Below, one piece after another: positions 9,206-21,371 of a DNA stretch of 64,000 nucleotides (the stretch's first letter is position 1; every line of letters begins with the position of its first letter). The notes beneath the pieces were generated by a model. The model was not told the origin of the DNA and ran no database searches. It saw nothing but the letters and a program-made list of their open reading frames with translations. The DNA lies in contig OY811982.1 of the NCBI GenBank assembly GCA_963681505.1, positions 7,021,261 through 7,085,260 of the forward strand, in the 5' to 3' direction. This stretch comes from Eunapius fragilis (Eukaryota; Porifera; Demospongiae; Spongillida; Spongillidae). Position numbers and translations under genes: made by a program.

Positions 9206-10660
9206 GAGCTCAGGTGAGATGGTGCTATGAGCATTAGCAAGCCAGCCCCCTAATGTCCAAATGCAGAAGTGTGCTATTTACAACTTGTGCACTTTGTTAA
9301 GGTCATGCATGTCCAGATGTGGCCCATATCTTGCTTTTTATTCAAATTGAAATTTAAACAGTATAAAACTGTATATAATGATGCAAGCCATCCTATAACT
9401 ATATTCAAGACACTTTTTAAATTTTACATGTACCCTCATGCTTAATTTATTGCTCTAATTATTAAAATTATATGTAGCTGGTCAATATGTGCTCACGAAC
9501 ACATGTTAAAGCCTATATGTAACAAAAGTAACACTGCAATTCTCTACCCTTCCACTTTTTAGTTACATTTGCCCCCTGGGGGCAAATGAAACTAAAAGGT
9601 AGAAGGGTGTGAGGGTGCAGTTGACTCCTGGGGGCCACCTCAGTGTAACCAAAGTAACTAATTCATAGCATTAATTGATGCCAAATGTGCTACTAGTTCA
9701 GTATACAATGTATTACACAACGCCATAGGGTACAGTTTGTTGGCCTTCGTAAGTAGTTTAGTCCTTTGGAAGTCAATTTTTGTTTGAAAAATTTGATTTG
9801 TTGTACGGCACCTAAAGCTTCTGGTTGCCCCTCCCCACCCCCTTGCCCCATCGTGAGAATGCCTCCCCTCAATTAACGTGATATGGGGACACCATTCTTT
9901 TAGTAATTCCAACTGTTGCTTGAAGATCCATAATAAACACCCATTTATAAATCAAATCATAATTCCCCCTTTGTACATGTATACAAAAATATTCATGACA
10001 TGAATATGCATGCTCTCTCAATCCTTTAGTATGGACTTACACTATACTTGTATTTGCCTGTGAACATGTGCATCCTTTTTAGTGAGGTGTCCAGCAAATT
10101 ACCTCTCTCTTCCTCCCGTACCTAACACCATAACTTTCTCACATCAGCAGTGATGGTAATGGGCTCCCTTGCAAAACTTCAAAGATCCTATGGTTAAAAT
10201 GACTTCAGCTAGTAGTGCTGTGTGTAGGCTAATTGTTTTTATGAACATGTATTGTGTGGAACATATTACTTTGGAATGATATTGACTAAGTTCGTACTTG
10301 CGCACACGCACGCACATGCACACACACACACACACATGTACACACACATACGTGCTGCCCTGCATGGGCACCCCCAGCTTTTCTAGAAGGAAGGGGCCAG
10401 AGGTGAGGGGGAGGAAGCACCAATTATATGGAGGTGGAGGGGGGGGGGGGAAGGCGCACGTATGTAGAAATACTGGGACAGGCTTAAATAATTTAACATG
10501 CATTTATTCAGGGTGTGATGCCACTGAGTCTCAAGGGGGAGGGGGGTGGGGCGCTATGGCCCTTTCTTATAGCTTGACCATTTGAAAAATTGTGTAACCT
10601 CTTCATCTGCCTCCCTTCACCATCCATCTCTTTCTCAGTGCTTACCATGCTTTCTCCTTT
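9206..10660 (+). other. 3' flank of copy A, shared with copies B and C
   Basis: No gene is supported here. The sequence after the stop is homologous to the 3' flanks of B (31683-32215) and C (36770-40110). Shared blocks include GTCCAGATGTGGCCCATATC near 9311, GATCCATAATAAACAC near 9925, TAGTGAGGTGTCCAGCA near 10080, and TTGCAAAACTTCAAAGATCC near 10170. AATAAA at about 9931 and ATTAAA at about 9462 are candidate polyadenylation signals. A CA/CG-rich microsatellite lies at 10300-10350 and a G run at 10436-10450. Confidence 0.6.
9546..9608. repeat. Long inverted repeat in the 3' flank
   Basis: Two arms of about 30 bp meet at CCCCCTGGGGG. The left arm begins ACCCTTCCACTTTTTAGTT; the right arm reads CAAATGAAACTAAAAGGT and ends AGAAGGGT. 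The same hairpin occurs in the 3' flank of copy C (about 37427-37486), and a right-arm relative lies at 37110-37150. It could be a small foldback element carried by the duplication or a structured 3' RNA element. Confidence 0.65.
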
Positions 10661-11234
10661 AACCCTATCTCTGTGCAGTGAGCAAAATTAATAGATCGTA
10701 TTCCAAGGGCATTAAAAGAGGACTGACTAATGTTATGCACATGCATGTACTGGACACAGCAGAAATACATATTACGTGCTGCAGTGTAGACGTGGATGCC
10801 ATTCCAAAAGCGCATGCAGCTGTAATTGAATTTAAAATCACTTCAAAGTTAAAGAACTGCTTATGACTTTGCAATAACTGCACTGAGAATTGCATACAGG
10901 TTGTGAATAGACAAAGTTCAAGCAGAGAAGGTCCATGCCAAGTACTGAGATGGAGGTGCAGAGGTGTCATGTCCACATAGGATTGATCCTCATCATTTAC
11001 ACAGCTTATAGATTTATTGATAGTCGATGGGCTTTATCTGTGAAGGTATACACACTAAAAAGAACACTCTGTTATTCTGCTTGTGGCATCAAAAGATTGT
11101 GGTGAGTGCTCCTCCACCTACACCACCCTAGATATCCTCTGGACTGGGAATGAGTGAATGCGTAAATAGCGTTTCAAGCAAACTAACAAAGTTATCGAAT
11201 CATGCTCCAATGCACTTTGCTCCACATGTAACAA
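10661..11234. other. No supported feature
   Basis: Short open frames on both strands show no recognisable motif. I see no RNA gene, repeat array or clear exon here. Confidence 0.5.
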
Positions 11235-12199
11235 GCCCGTACCCAGGTCTGGAAAAGGGGGGGGGGGGGGTTCGGAAAGTAATAAATGTGGACCTAACTA
11301 GTGGGCGGTGGCCAAGTTGCCCGATACGAAGAGTAAACCATATGTAACGAGACAGACTTTGGCCTGGGAGGAGTCTGGGACGGAGCCCTAACAGTTTTGC
11401 AATGTGTATCTCAATACTACATGCATGTATATTGCGTTGTAACATGCAGATAGAATAAAATGACTTGCTTTTTTGCATTCGGTATATGGTTATTGAACGG
11501 CACAATGAACAACGGACTGCATGGGCCAGTACGCATGCGCATTGTGAATCGATCTACGCGTATCATACTCCCGGCCCCATGAACAATACTTCTGATCCAA
11601 TGCTGAGACATATACTTGAATGGCACAAAATACTACTTTATACTGAATATAAGGATACAATTATACACACAAGTACAGTGACAGAGGTTTGAAACTGAAT
11701 TCAAGGGTGGATGATATAGTCATGTTCAAGCTTCCTTGGGTGCAAACGGGCATAGCGTGTGATGACTTCATCAGTGTTCAAGCCGATCTATTGCATTGCG
11801 GATGTCTGGCAGGGAGCTGGACTTGCTGATGACAAGGTTCAAACAGTGTCCACTACAATGGACGTAAGTGGCAAGAGGAGCATGCAGCTTGTTGGATCCG
11901 TGCTTGCACTCCAACTCGATCAGAGGACAACTAAAATTAAACACTTCTACTGTGCTAGTATAGACGGGCCGGCCCTGGCGCGGGTTGGTTAACCGTTTTC
12001 GGTTTAACTTAAAGGCTTCATGCAGCTGCAACACTGGGATACATGTATAATTATTATTATATACGGGTCAGAAGGCCTCTAATCGCCTCGGAGAGCAGCT
12101 GGGACCACTATCATAGCGGACCTTGACCTTTTGAGGGGGGGGGGGAGGGGGGGGGGGGGGGTTCGATCGAACCCCCCGAACCCCCCCCTGGCTACGGGC
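11235..12199. mobile_element. Deleted hAT-type element with GCCCGTA terminal repeats
   Basis: The left end reads GCCCGTACCCAGG at 11235; the right end, read from the other strand, is GCCCGTAGCCAGG ending at 12199. Both ends are followed inward by G-runs and TTCGG. Flanking 8-mers ATGTAACA and ATGTGAAA are only weakly similar, so a target duplication is not firm. The interior holds a minus-strand hAT transposase fragment (listed separately), which supports the element type. Long G/C runs at 11258-11270 and 12136-12187 may be unreliable in an assembly. Confidence 0.5.
11771..12034 (-). pseudogene. hAT transposase fragment
   Basis: The minus strand encodes KHGSNKLHAPLATYVHCSGH followed by CLNLVISKSSSLPDIRNAID. 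The HCSGHCLNLV block is the conserved histidine/cysteine stretch of TTF-type hAT transposases, near the start of the long insertion in their RNase H-like fold. Only about 88 codons remain and neither end of the protein is present, so it cannot be functional. Confidence 0.6.
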
Positions 12200-12222
12200 A
12201 TGTGAAAGCAAGTTGCACATAC

Positions 12223-12440
12223 GTGGCCCGGTAGGTCGCGGGTACGAGCAGCGGTTTGAGGGCAAAAATGCGTACGAGCAACGGTCTTAGAGCAAAATTG
12301 CGTACGGCCTGAGAGCAAAATTGCGTACGGTCAGAAAGCAAAATTGCGTACGGTCAGAGAGCAAAATTGCAAATTGCGTACGGTCCGAGAGCAAAAACGC
12401 GCAGGAGTTGAGAGCAAAAAATGCGTACGAGCTGAGAGCA
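12223..12440. repeat. 23-bp tandem array beside a conserved terminal sequence
   Basis: About six to seven imperfect copies of a 23-bp unit (GCAAAATTGCGTACGGTCAG plus three bases), preceded at 12223 by GTGGCCCGGTAGGTCGCG. A related array in the opposite orientation lies at 24290-24535 and is bounded by the same terminal sequence. Together they look like the subterminal repeats of one family of DNA transposon ends. Confidence 0.6.
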
Positions 12441-13335
12441 GTTGTTTACATACATATGGATTTAGGCATCACGCCATTATTTTTTTTTTCTTTAAAAAAA
12501 ATGGCTTCCAGATGCGTCGCTAGCGTCATCCGTTTGTATAACTTTCCAAGGGCTGTTAACTTGCCCAAGGCTAGGGTTGTTAACATCCTGAGGCAGCGCA
12601 ATGCAGCTATCCTCGATCCCTGAATGCGCACCGGTGAGTGTCTTGTGTGTATGCATGTGTGTGTGTTTGTGTGTGTGCGTGTGCGATTCCTTTTACATCG
12701 TGATGTGTATCTCTTTATTTGTCATGCACTGGTACAGTTAAGAACAGTCTTGGGAGATTTACCAAAAGCACGGTGCGTTATGTTTTCTAAATTAAGTTTT
12801 AACTTTTTTTCAGAGCTGTGATCTCATCTTATTTACTTTGCACTAAGTCGGCTGACTGAAGTGTGTGTGTGGTTTTGTCTGCATCATGCATGTGTATGTT
12901 CTACGCGCTAAAGAAGGGAAATTTTACTTTTAAATCAAGCATACTTTCATCTATTGTTTTGTCCCACTATTGATTGGGCTGAGGATCTTGTAACACTCAA
13001 GATTGAGATAATCAACTTCAACCCAGAGCTCTCCAAGTTGCTGACATGTTGTCCCTCATGAATTGCGTTGTTGCAGCTTTGATTGCCTCCCTGTCATTCT
13101 CAGGCTTGGGCAGTGCTGTTAACAGTAGGCGATGGCAGTGTTCAACACCAAGGTCTCCCTCTCCAGTGCCATCTCTGCTCTGGACTCTCCCATTCCCCAG
13201 AGGGTCTTGTCAGGAATGATAATGAAATAAGTTCAACATTTCCACATCTTGTTGGAGTCTTCGTCCCCCAGCCAACAGAGCTTACCTTCTGTCAGTAGCA
13301 GATAGCTCCTCATGCTTCCTCTTGGCTACCAGTGG
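12441..13335. other. Mostly unassigned; small open frame near 12500
   Basis: A 41-codon frame starts ATG at 12501 (MASRCVASVIRLYNFPRAVN) and stops near 12623, next to a GTGAGT that could be a donor site. I do not recognise it. TG-rich microsatellite follows at 12650-12685. Nothing else is supported. Confidence 0.35.
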
Positions 13336-13535
13336 TCACTTTCCCTTTTGGTGACCAAAAGGGTTGAGAGCAGTATTGGGGTACAATGCATGGGCACATA
13401 GACTGATCGGAATTATCCAACTAAAGCCACCACCAATGGCCATCTGGTACTCATTGGAATCCAGGTACAAACCCATACCAGGGGAAGTGTACTGGTGTTG
13501 ACACTCCAGGTCATGCCTGGCATCAGGCTCAACTA
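13336..13535 (-). pseudogene. LINE reverse-transcriptase 3' fragment, inverted
   Basis: On the minus strand GMGLYLDSNEYQMAIGGG and the following residues correspond position by position to GLDLHLDPNELQISIQWW in the better preserved plus-strand copy at 14600-15629. It is a short inverted piece of the same non-LTR element family. Confidence 0.45.
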
Positions 13536-13639
13536 AGTTTGCCCAGGAGTGGATTAGGGCTCCGTTCACTTGCACACCATTCTCAAGTTGCTTATATAGT
13601 ATCTCTGAGCTACTAAAATTATGCAACATCAACTTACTG

Positions 13640-14458
13640 CCATTGCACAATACAACACTTTTGTGCTGCCTTCTGATGCTCTCTCTGCTAATGATTTTGT
13701 GGATCATACTATTTATCAGAGACAACTTTCAGATAGGCTAGAGGATGTTCAGTTTAACAATCTCTTTGATGTTGCCTCCTGTGCTGATAAAGCACAGTTA
13801 CTGTCACATCATCACCACATGCATCTGCCTGGGTAACTGTTGTACCATCAGATAGTCTAGGCCTTCACCTACAACCCAATGTGTTTCAAACTGCTATCAG
13901 ATGGTGGTTAGGCATTAGACACACAGCATCTAATTGCTTAGTTTGTCCTCTTTGCCCTGACAAAGCATTAGGTCATCACTGTACAACTTGCAAGTGTGGA
14001 GATGATGTAAAAAAACAAGCACAACTTGCTTCGAAATGCATTGTTCAACACATTCTGTCAAGCATCTTTATCAGCTCACCTTGAGGTTGGATGTGGCTGG
14101 GGGCTGGATAAATCTAAAACTAGACCAGCTGACATCCTAGTCTTCAACTGAGATGGCAATGCCTCTGCAGCTTTTGATATCTGTGTGACATCCTCGCTAA
14201 ATTTATCTTTAGTTGTGGAAGCAGGCATGTCATCTGGTATGGCTGCTAGAGCTGCAGAACAAAGGAAGCACTCAGGAGCTGAAGCCATTCATGTTTTTTT
14301 TTCTATAGTGGCATCACACCTGGCTGTGAGTACAAACGCAAGGGCTCTGGCCACCTTATATGGCCGTCTGAGCTCGATTTTGGTACGGGCCAATGCTGGA
14401 GCTATCTTGATGAGATCCTTGCCATCATTTGCCTTTGATGACATCATTTTGGACTTAT
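13640..14458 (+). pseudogene. LINE 3' fragment, copy 1
   Basis: Several broken plus-strand frames match the C-terminal part of a non-LTR reverse transcriptase protein: QTAIRWWLGIRHTASNCLVC with CPLCPDKALGHHCTTCKCGD (a cysteine/histidine-rich knuckle), SLNLSLVVEAGMSSGMAARA, and finally ILVRANAGAILMRSL near the element's 3' end. Frameshifts and stops separate them. The order is the same as in the neighbouring copy. Confidence 0.55.
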
Positions 14459-14599
14459 AGTAACATTAGTGTGTATAATCATTATTATATAACAAAATTA
14501 CTTGAATGAATACAAAAACACTATACTAGATGTAAATATGTATTTATGTATAATAATTAGCGAATAAATGTTATGTCCTTTTTTCATAAATTAATACTA

Positions 14600-15629
14600 C
14601 CCTGCCAAGTTTAGTCTCAGAGGCACTTCAGCTGTTCGATGTTGAGGTTAGGCAGTGCTTCGCACTGAGTATAGCTGTAGAAGTTACGGATCGTGCATGG
14701 CAGCAGGCCCAACTGAATCTAAGTCACGGAGGTCTTGGGCTTCGCTCAGTTTCCCACCACTCCTCAGCTACCTATATTGCTTCCCTTTGTGCTTCCGGCT
14801 TTGGTGATGCACAGAATCCACACCTATCTCACACGGTTGATCTCTTCAACAAGCTTGTTTCCCCGTCTGAGTTAATCTCTGTGGATGCTATCACTATACC
14901 TTACTCATCCACCACAGGGTACTGTCAAAGAAACTAGAGGACCACCAGTTCTCTTTGTTGTTGGAAGCATCATCACCTGCCGACAAGGCTCGGCTGCTCT
15001 CTGTGTCAGCACCTCATGCTGCATCCTGGCTACTGGTCACACCTTCTCCTGGCCTCGACCTGCACCTTGACCCTAATGAGCTGCAAATTTCCATCCAATG
15101 GTGGCTAGGGATAGACACAGCTAGAGGCTCCTCGTGCTCTCTGTGTCCTGGCTTAGCTCTTGACCACCCTGGCAACCACGCTACTACCTGTAAACGGGGT
15201 GGTGATGTCGTTACCCGCCACAACCATCTGCGTAACGTGATTGTTGAGTTTTGCAATCATGCCCATCTTGGAGTGAGAGTAGAGTCGGGCAGTGGCATTA
15301 CACCAGACTTAAGCCGCACCCGGCCAGCAGATGTACTTGTTCTCAATTGGGAGAGAGGGAAACATGCTGCCCTTGACATCACAGTGACCTCTTCCTTAAT
15401 CCCTTCTATTCTAATAGCAGCAAGCTTGTCTGAAGGGGCTGCAGTGGAGGAGGAGGTCAGGAAGCACAGAGCAAATGACCCAAAGTGTTCAGAGCTGGGT
15501 TGGGTGTGTATCCCACTTGCAGTAGAGACTTATGGAAACTGGGGTAGGGAAGCCCAATCTACTTTCTCTCGCCTAGCTCCTCACATGGCCATCATCACCT
15601 CTTCTCACAAAGGTAAGGTGCGCTCATAG
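14600..15629 (+). pseudogene. LINE 3' fragment, copy 2 (RT thumb, zinc knuckle, endonuclease-like domain)
   Basis: The start encodes a reverse-transcriptase C-terminal region (LNLSHGGLGLRSVSHHSSAT). After a frame break a 224-codon frame at 14955-15629 carries the CSLCPGLALDHPGNHATTC knuckle, then RPADVLVLNWERGKHAALDI followed by TVTSSLIP, which resembles a PD-(D/E)XK restriction-like endonuclease core, and LAVETYGNWGREAQSTFSRL. The 5' part of the element is absent, as usual for 5'-truncated LINE insertions. Confidence 0.65.
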
Positions 15630-15719
15630 AGCTATAAAGCAGGCTGAACTTCACCCTGGTTCGGGCTGTGACTAGAGCCTTGGTACCATATTGTGAACCC
15701 TGCTTTGAAATCTTGCGCA

Positions 15720-16487
15720 ATGCATTGAACGACATCATTTATTCCAGGGGCCTGTAAGTGACTCCAAAAAGAAACTGTTTTCACTTCCTGCTCGTCATGG
15801 TGGACTGGGAATTTGCGATCCCTATCAACAGCAGTATCTCCCTTCAAAAATTCATGAAAATGTACAGACCATATAGCACATGCAATCTAGGGTAATTCAG
15901 TCTTCTCAGTATTCCTCAGTATTTCTCAGTATTTAACCATCTTTCGAAGCTACACTGGGAATCAAATATAGAAAATACCAGAACCAATGGAAGTCAACCT
16001 TTGATGACAACAAGAAGAGAGCTGTACAACATGGAATTGATGGAAAGACCTCAGCATGGTTGACAGTAATACCAGTGGCATATCATCATTTTGATTTATC
16101 TGCCACTGAAATTTGGGACTCACTGGCACTCAACCATTACTATGATGCCAGTTATGTGTGATGGTTGTGGTAGTAACTTCAACACTGAGCCCTTAATTGT
16201 AGAAGGATGGTTTAGTCATCCAAAAACACAATTAGATTAGGGATGCCCTAGGTGACCTGGCTTCAATTGCCTTCAAAGAGGTTGTGAGAGAACCTGTCGT
16301 AAGAGAACCCAATGACCAAGGAAATGTCCCTGCTTTGGTTGCTGATCTCTTTGTTCATGATGTATGGCAGCCTCAAGCTACTACCTTTTTTGATGTTCAA
16401 GTAGTGGGCTCAGATGATAATTCCTATTTGCATTGTGATGTGGGTGCAGTTCTTTTATCGATTGAACACACTAAGAAAAAGAAATAG
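15720..16487 (+). pseudogene. Second LINE family, 3' fragment
   Basis: FSLPARHGGLGICDP near 15777 is a reverse-transcriptase thumb motif. Further on, CDGCGSNFNTE (about 16159) recalls the cysteine knuckle of these proteins, and the final frame 16284-16487 has NVPALVADLFVHDVWQPQAT and ends in a lysine-rich tail. The order fits the C-terminal end of a second type of non-LTR element. The frames are interrupted by stops. Confidence 0.5.
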
Positions 16488-19250
16488 ATGCGCACGTGCC
16501 ATATCATTTATTGGATGACATTTTAAATTTAAAACAAATTTGAATTTCCATGTAAGATGTTCTAATTTCGGTGTACTGTGTTGGTGCAACTAGTACTGCT
16601 GATTGATTTATATCTGTCACTGTGTCTCTGAGATTCACAGCTTCAGTAAGGTTGGATTCATAGATTGCATGCTCGTTTACTTATGCAGTATCCTCATCCC
16701 TTTCATAAACCCTCATCCTTCTTAACGGTACCCTGTTGCTGAGGTTCGTCCCTTCATGATGACTTGTGTGTGACATGTGTGTGCATGCATTTGTACGATT
16801 CCATTAAAAGATGTACCAGTTGCTAGTTCTAGCTTAACCAGGGTGTGTGGTTTTTAATGTGCATTTTGTTGCTCCAAATAGGCGTGGTCAACAAGGTGTG
16901 GTATGGTTTCATCTTGCAGACTTCAACATACCTGCGACTATTGTGTTGGAGGCAGCTCCTACTGTGGCGACCTTTAGAGGGCTCTACACAAGGTCTGCTG
17001 AGGCTCTCGAAGGTGGAGAAGGAAGGAGGGACGGAGGGAGGGAGGGAGAGATAGAGAGAGTGTGTGTGCTGTCACAAACCATTAGGGTTATGACCTACTG
17101 TCACGGGTACTATTCAGAAGTTGGAAGTTGATGTGAAAGATCATTTAGGTCACATGGTATTTTAAATATCTGTACTTCCGGAGCTCGGCTAGATTGGTCA
17201 AAGTGAGGGGGTGTGCATGTCCGTATGTGTGTTGTGTGTGACTGTGTGCATGATAGTGTTGCATGTGTGTCACTATGTGAGTGTGTGTGGATTGGGCTAG
17301 GGGCGATAATTTTCTAGAACCTTTTATGTCTCATTAGGTATGTTCCTCCAAAAAAATGATGGAACCACATAGTCTAGGCATACTCCAGCTGCTAGGTGTG
17401 TGTGTGTATGTGTGTGAAGTGTTGGTGTGGTTACATCATGTGAGCTAATATTTTTTGGGGTATTTTGTAGTTCCTAACCTATTGTTCGTCACGAATGTCC
17501 GTTGGCCCTGAGACTAGCAATTCACTTACAGCTCACCTCCCTCAGAGGGGGAGTGTCAAAGTGGGTGTGGTTGCATAATGTGAGCCAAAGTTTGAATTGA
17601 ATAAAGAAGTTGGAAGGTGGTGTGACAGATCATTAATTAAAGCTTGTATTTTTGTCAATAAAGTCAGTCAACCAAGAGAGCACAATGGTGTAATGTGCGT
17701 GTAAGTATCCGGTGCTCAACATGTGACATGTGGTGTGTGTGTGCACATGTGCGTGTGTACATGTGTGTGATGTGTGACTGCATGAGTGTCAGCTGTGTAC
17801 TTTGTGTACATGTGTGGTGTATGTGTGTGAGCATGTGTGTGACTGTCAGGTGTGTCTGTGACAGTGGTGTATCAATGAGTGTTGTGTGGGGGCTTGTGTG
17901 ACTGAGTGCATGTGTGTGACTGCCAAGTCTAAGTGAATGTGTGTGTGTGTGTGTGTGTGTTAGTTTACGTTAGCCTTCACATGAGTGTATCTCATATCAT
18001 ATCAATGTACATGTATTTTAACGAATTTTTATCATAGCTGTAATGGAGGCTATGGTATAGCAGCAAAGTTGTCTGCAGTCATGAGAGACAGCACCCAAGG
18101 GTTAGAGAATGGGTAGCCATAACACCCACACCAGCCACTCCCCTCCAGTTGTATGATTTATAATAAAGTGTGTGAGGTGTGTTTTTGTGCATATGCGTGT
18201 GAATAACAGTGCGTCATGCAATTATATGTATTTATGTGTGTTGCATGCATTGTGTTTTTAGATACGGTCCAACCACTTCTTCTGTCCCCCCCCCCCTCTC
18301 CCCCGTCCCTCCCTTCTTTCCCCTTGCCCATATGCATCTCTATCTAAAGGACACTCTCATTTCTCCATTTACCATCCTAATCTGAGAGGGGGAGGGATTG
18401 TGTGTGAGTGTTTACATGTGCATGTGGTGCATACACGTGACAGTGTGATGTGTTTATGAAACCAATGAGATAAGTTATTTAAGTGAAGGGGAGGGGGTCC
18501 CTGAACTAGCCTTTGCTTGTTTCCCTCAATGTTCCACTTTTCTCATTGATGTGGATGAGAGATGAGGGACAGCTTAATTTCATTCACGCTCATTGCATGC
18601 CTATTCTCTCTCCGCATCTTTTTTGGTGGGGGCCAGGAATTGATATAAAAGGAAGTGTTTGTGCACTATTACACACTCACCCTCACTAAGCAGTGTGTTA
18701 ATAATGTTACTACATGTATATATGTGTGGTAATACGGTAAGTGTGACAGATGAATGAATGCAAGTTGTTTAGTGTTTATCATTTTATACCTATTTCTCAG
18801 ACCACTTCGAGATCAAACGCTGTTTTGGTGATTTCATACTCTCCAATTTGTATAGAACAGAAAATTGGTGCATTTTTGGGTGTCTTTTATAAGTGATCCA
18901 CTCAACAGTATTTGCATGAAGTCAATTTGCATGGTATATGAATAACAGACACTGACACACATTGACTCCCCAAACTGACTTGCCTGCCTTGCCAACTCCC
19001 TCAGCTGATGCATAACAAACCACATGTACACAAGCCTGTTACAAGTCATGTACACATTCCAGAAGTCTTGCACTGCTGATGAATATGCAATAGGGCGGAT
19101 CCATACAAGGGTTCTTGTGATGTTGCTATCACACAGCAGGATTCTGAGATAGTGGTTGTACAGAACATGATTCTTGCCATATATACATACATACTCAACC
19201 TAGATGAATTCACACACACACACACACAATGAGTAGGTTTGCCATATATC
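16488..19250. other. TG-rich, no supported gene; one possible exon near 16850-17010
   Basis: Long stretches are TGTGTG-rich (17205-17300, 17690-17965, 18160-18250, 18400-18460). A plus-strand frame from about 16847 reads NRRGQQGVVWFHLADFNIPA and looks less biased than its surroundings, but I recognise no family and see no matching exon. A motif around GAAGTTGGAAG and GTGACAGATCATT occurs twice (17115 and 17605), pointing to a small repeat. Confidence 0.4.
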
Positions 19251-20401
19251 GAGAGTTACGTTAGTAACTCTCATATAGGATTTGACCCCGATTATGAAGT
19301 CATTTAAAAAACGCGACCCGCTTCTAACAAGACTCCCGACGAGCGGATGGCTTACCTTGTTATCGTCGTCGTACAAGAAGGCAACAACAAGCAGTTTCGT
19401 GTTTGTTTGATGTCACAAAACGGCGTGGTTGTAGAGAACAAAACAATTTTCGAAACTCGTACCCAGTCCCACGTATTTCTCGTACTTCTTCTTCTTCTTG
19501 TTCTTGTTCTTGTTCTTGTTCTTGACCACGCATAACTCGGGATAGGAACACTTTTAAGAAATGAAAATTACACCAATGGCTTCAGAATTCGTTGGCATTC
19601 TCGCTTCTGTGGTCAAAACGTCTCGAGGCTACATGACATATATCGGTGGTTGTGCTAGCAAATCACGCATAGTTAAGCTTACTGCACTGACAAGACTCGG
19701 ATAGGTCCTACTTCGCTCTTTATACGAAGTACTAGCAGTATACATCATGTAATCAAATGTGTATGGTCTGGGCACTACACGTAGTGGTAATTAACTGTGG
19801 CGGTTATAGTAACGTGCACGTGCGTACTATAATCATTCTTGTTATTCGATCGTTGTAAGTTTGATGCTCTTTGTAACTTAGTGAAGTAGCTTTTTTTTTT
19901 TTTTTTTTTCAAAATGCCTTCACGTGCAAGGTACAGATCCTGAAAAAAGACAGCGATATTGCCACAGTCCTGAACGTGCATCTCGCTCGGCGAAAAGAGT
20001 TAAGGTCACTCAATGGTATGTCGTACCTTTACAACCTCCCTCTCATATCACGATGGATTACTTAACATGCTATACGGCTCATAATCGGGTATGAATAAAA
20101 ATCAATGAAACAAGTAAATAAAAAACATTCTCTATGAGAAAGTTGGTGGCATATAGGATTTGAAGGCAATGGTGGTGTAAAAAGGAAGGAAACAAGGGTC
20201 TAATAATAAGGGAAAATGGAATAGTCCTATATTTAGCACATTTCTATATGTAGGATATAGTATGTTGTTCGTGTGCTAAGTATAGGACTATTCCATTTTC
20301 CCTTATTATTAGACCCTTGTTTCCTTCCTTTTTACACCACCATTGCCTTCAAATCCTATATGCCACCAACTTTCTCATAGAGAATGTTTTTTATTTACTT
20401 G
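19251..20401 (+). mobile_element. Composite repeat, copy 1: hairpin-headed module plus foldback
   Basis: The left edge is a hairpin (arms GAGAGTTAC and GTAACTCTC, loop GTTA, 19251-19272) followed by CATATAGGATTTGA and about 320 bp of sequence that recurs at 44756-45090 and, inverted, at 33477-33140. A GTT/CTT triplet-like run lies at 19484-19524. The right part is the foldback listed separately. No convincing transposase is encoded. The 190-codon-scale open frames inside are low-complexity. Confidence 0.5.
20111..20401. repeat. Foldback (MITE-like) element, copy 1
   Basis: The two halves are nearly perfect inverted copies: CAAGTAAATAAAAAACATTC at the left and its complement at the right, then AGTTGGTGGCATATAGGATT, CAATGGTGGTGTAAAAAGGA, and so on to a short loop near 20245-20262. 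Related foldbacks lie at 32499-32795 and 45379-49329. Transcribed, it would form a hairpin of roughly 130 bp. Confidence 0.85.
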
Positions 20402-21371
20402 TATATATATATGCACCACATCTACAATACAAGATACAGTTAATTTAATTGATAATATAATGTCCTGCCATTAGGAAAGTTCACCATTATATAAGTATTT
20501 TCTGCCACACTTGAGGATAAAAGGTTCTCAGCTTTCACAAAATTTCCTGCTCTGTTATCTGTGGTCTCAATGAATGAAAAATCTCTGTATTATCATATCA
20601 TTCTAAGATGATGGTAATGAGGTTTCAAGATGTGAAATTGCTTTGTTGGCAAATGTTTCCATAACACCAATGGTTATCACCAGTGAAAACACAAACCGTA
20701 GTGACATCAGCCTGAAGACAATATGAATTGTTCTATATTTTTTTCTTCACTAAAAATACTTACCTTTCTTAAGAACTATACACTCCTTTTGACACATGTA
20801 AGAGCTGCAATTTAGAAAATATCTTAATCTATAAAAGAATTATATAAACCACTGTATCTCTCGTTTATCGGCATAAAAAACTTCACGTGTGCCATGGAAA
20901 ACTTTTCACAGTACATAGTTCATCATTTCAAATGGGAAGCAGTACTGAGTATACTGATGCAGATGATTTAAATACTCTAACTCCATCAGTATATGTCATT
21001 TTCTGTTCTGTTTTGCAGAAACTTGGCACCCAACGAGCTGGTTTATACTGAAGGCTGTAGTGAAGACACAACTGCATTGTAAATGAATTTAAATGTGACC
21101 AATCGGATTACTATTATTGCTTTGCAGGTGGAGGGCACAATGAGTTCATCAGCTGCATGCTAACTTTGCTGTGTGGTGTTACCATTTTCCCCTTATTGAT
21201 AATACTGAACTTGGAAGATCACAGCATCCTGGACACGTACATGTAAGTCATAGGCAAATGCTGACTATTTGTTGCCGTCTTTGACATGTTATGTCTTATT
21301 AAATGTAAGCTAATGTTGATAGGGTTAAAAAGCTAACTGCTTTACGCACTTAATCATATCTTTTCATATAG
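20402..21371. other. No supported feature
   Basis: AT-rich sequence without a recognisable gene. A possible acceptor (TTTTGCAG at about 21019) opens a short frame that may be an upstream exon of the gene at 21372-22005, but I cannot link the phases. Confidence 0.4.

Noticed and set aside
12160-12180. GTTCGATCGAAC as a possible tRNA B box
   Set aside because: It is a palindrome within the C/G-rich end of a hAT element, with no A box or cloverleaf around it.
12223-12440. Regular repeats considered as a CRISPR array
   Set aside because: Units are contiguous 23-mers with no unique spacers, in a eukaryotic context with introns and transposons.
17690-17965. Cysteine/valine-rich frame (CVCAHVRVYMCVMCD-like)
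   Set aside because: TG-rich simple sequence translated. No domain and no matching exons.
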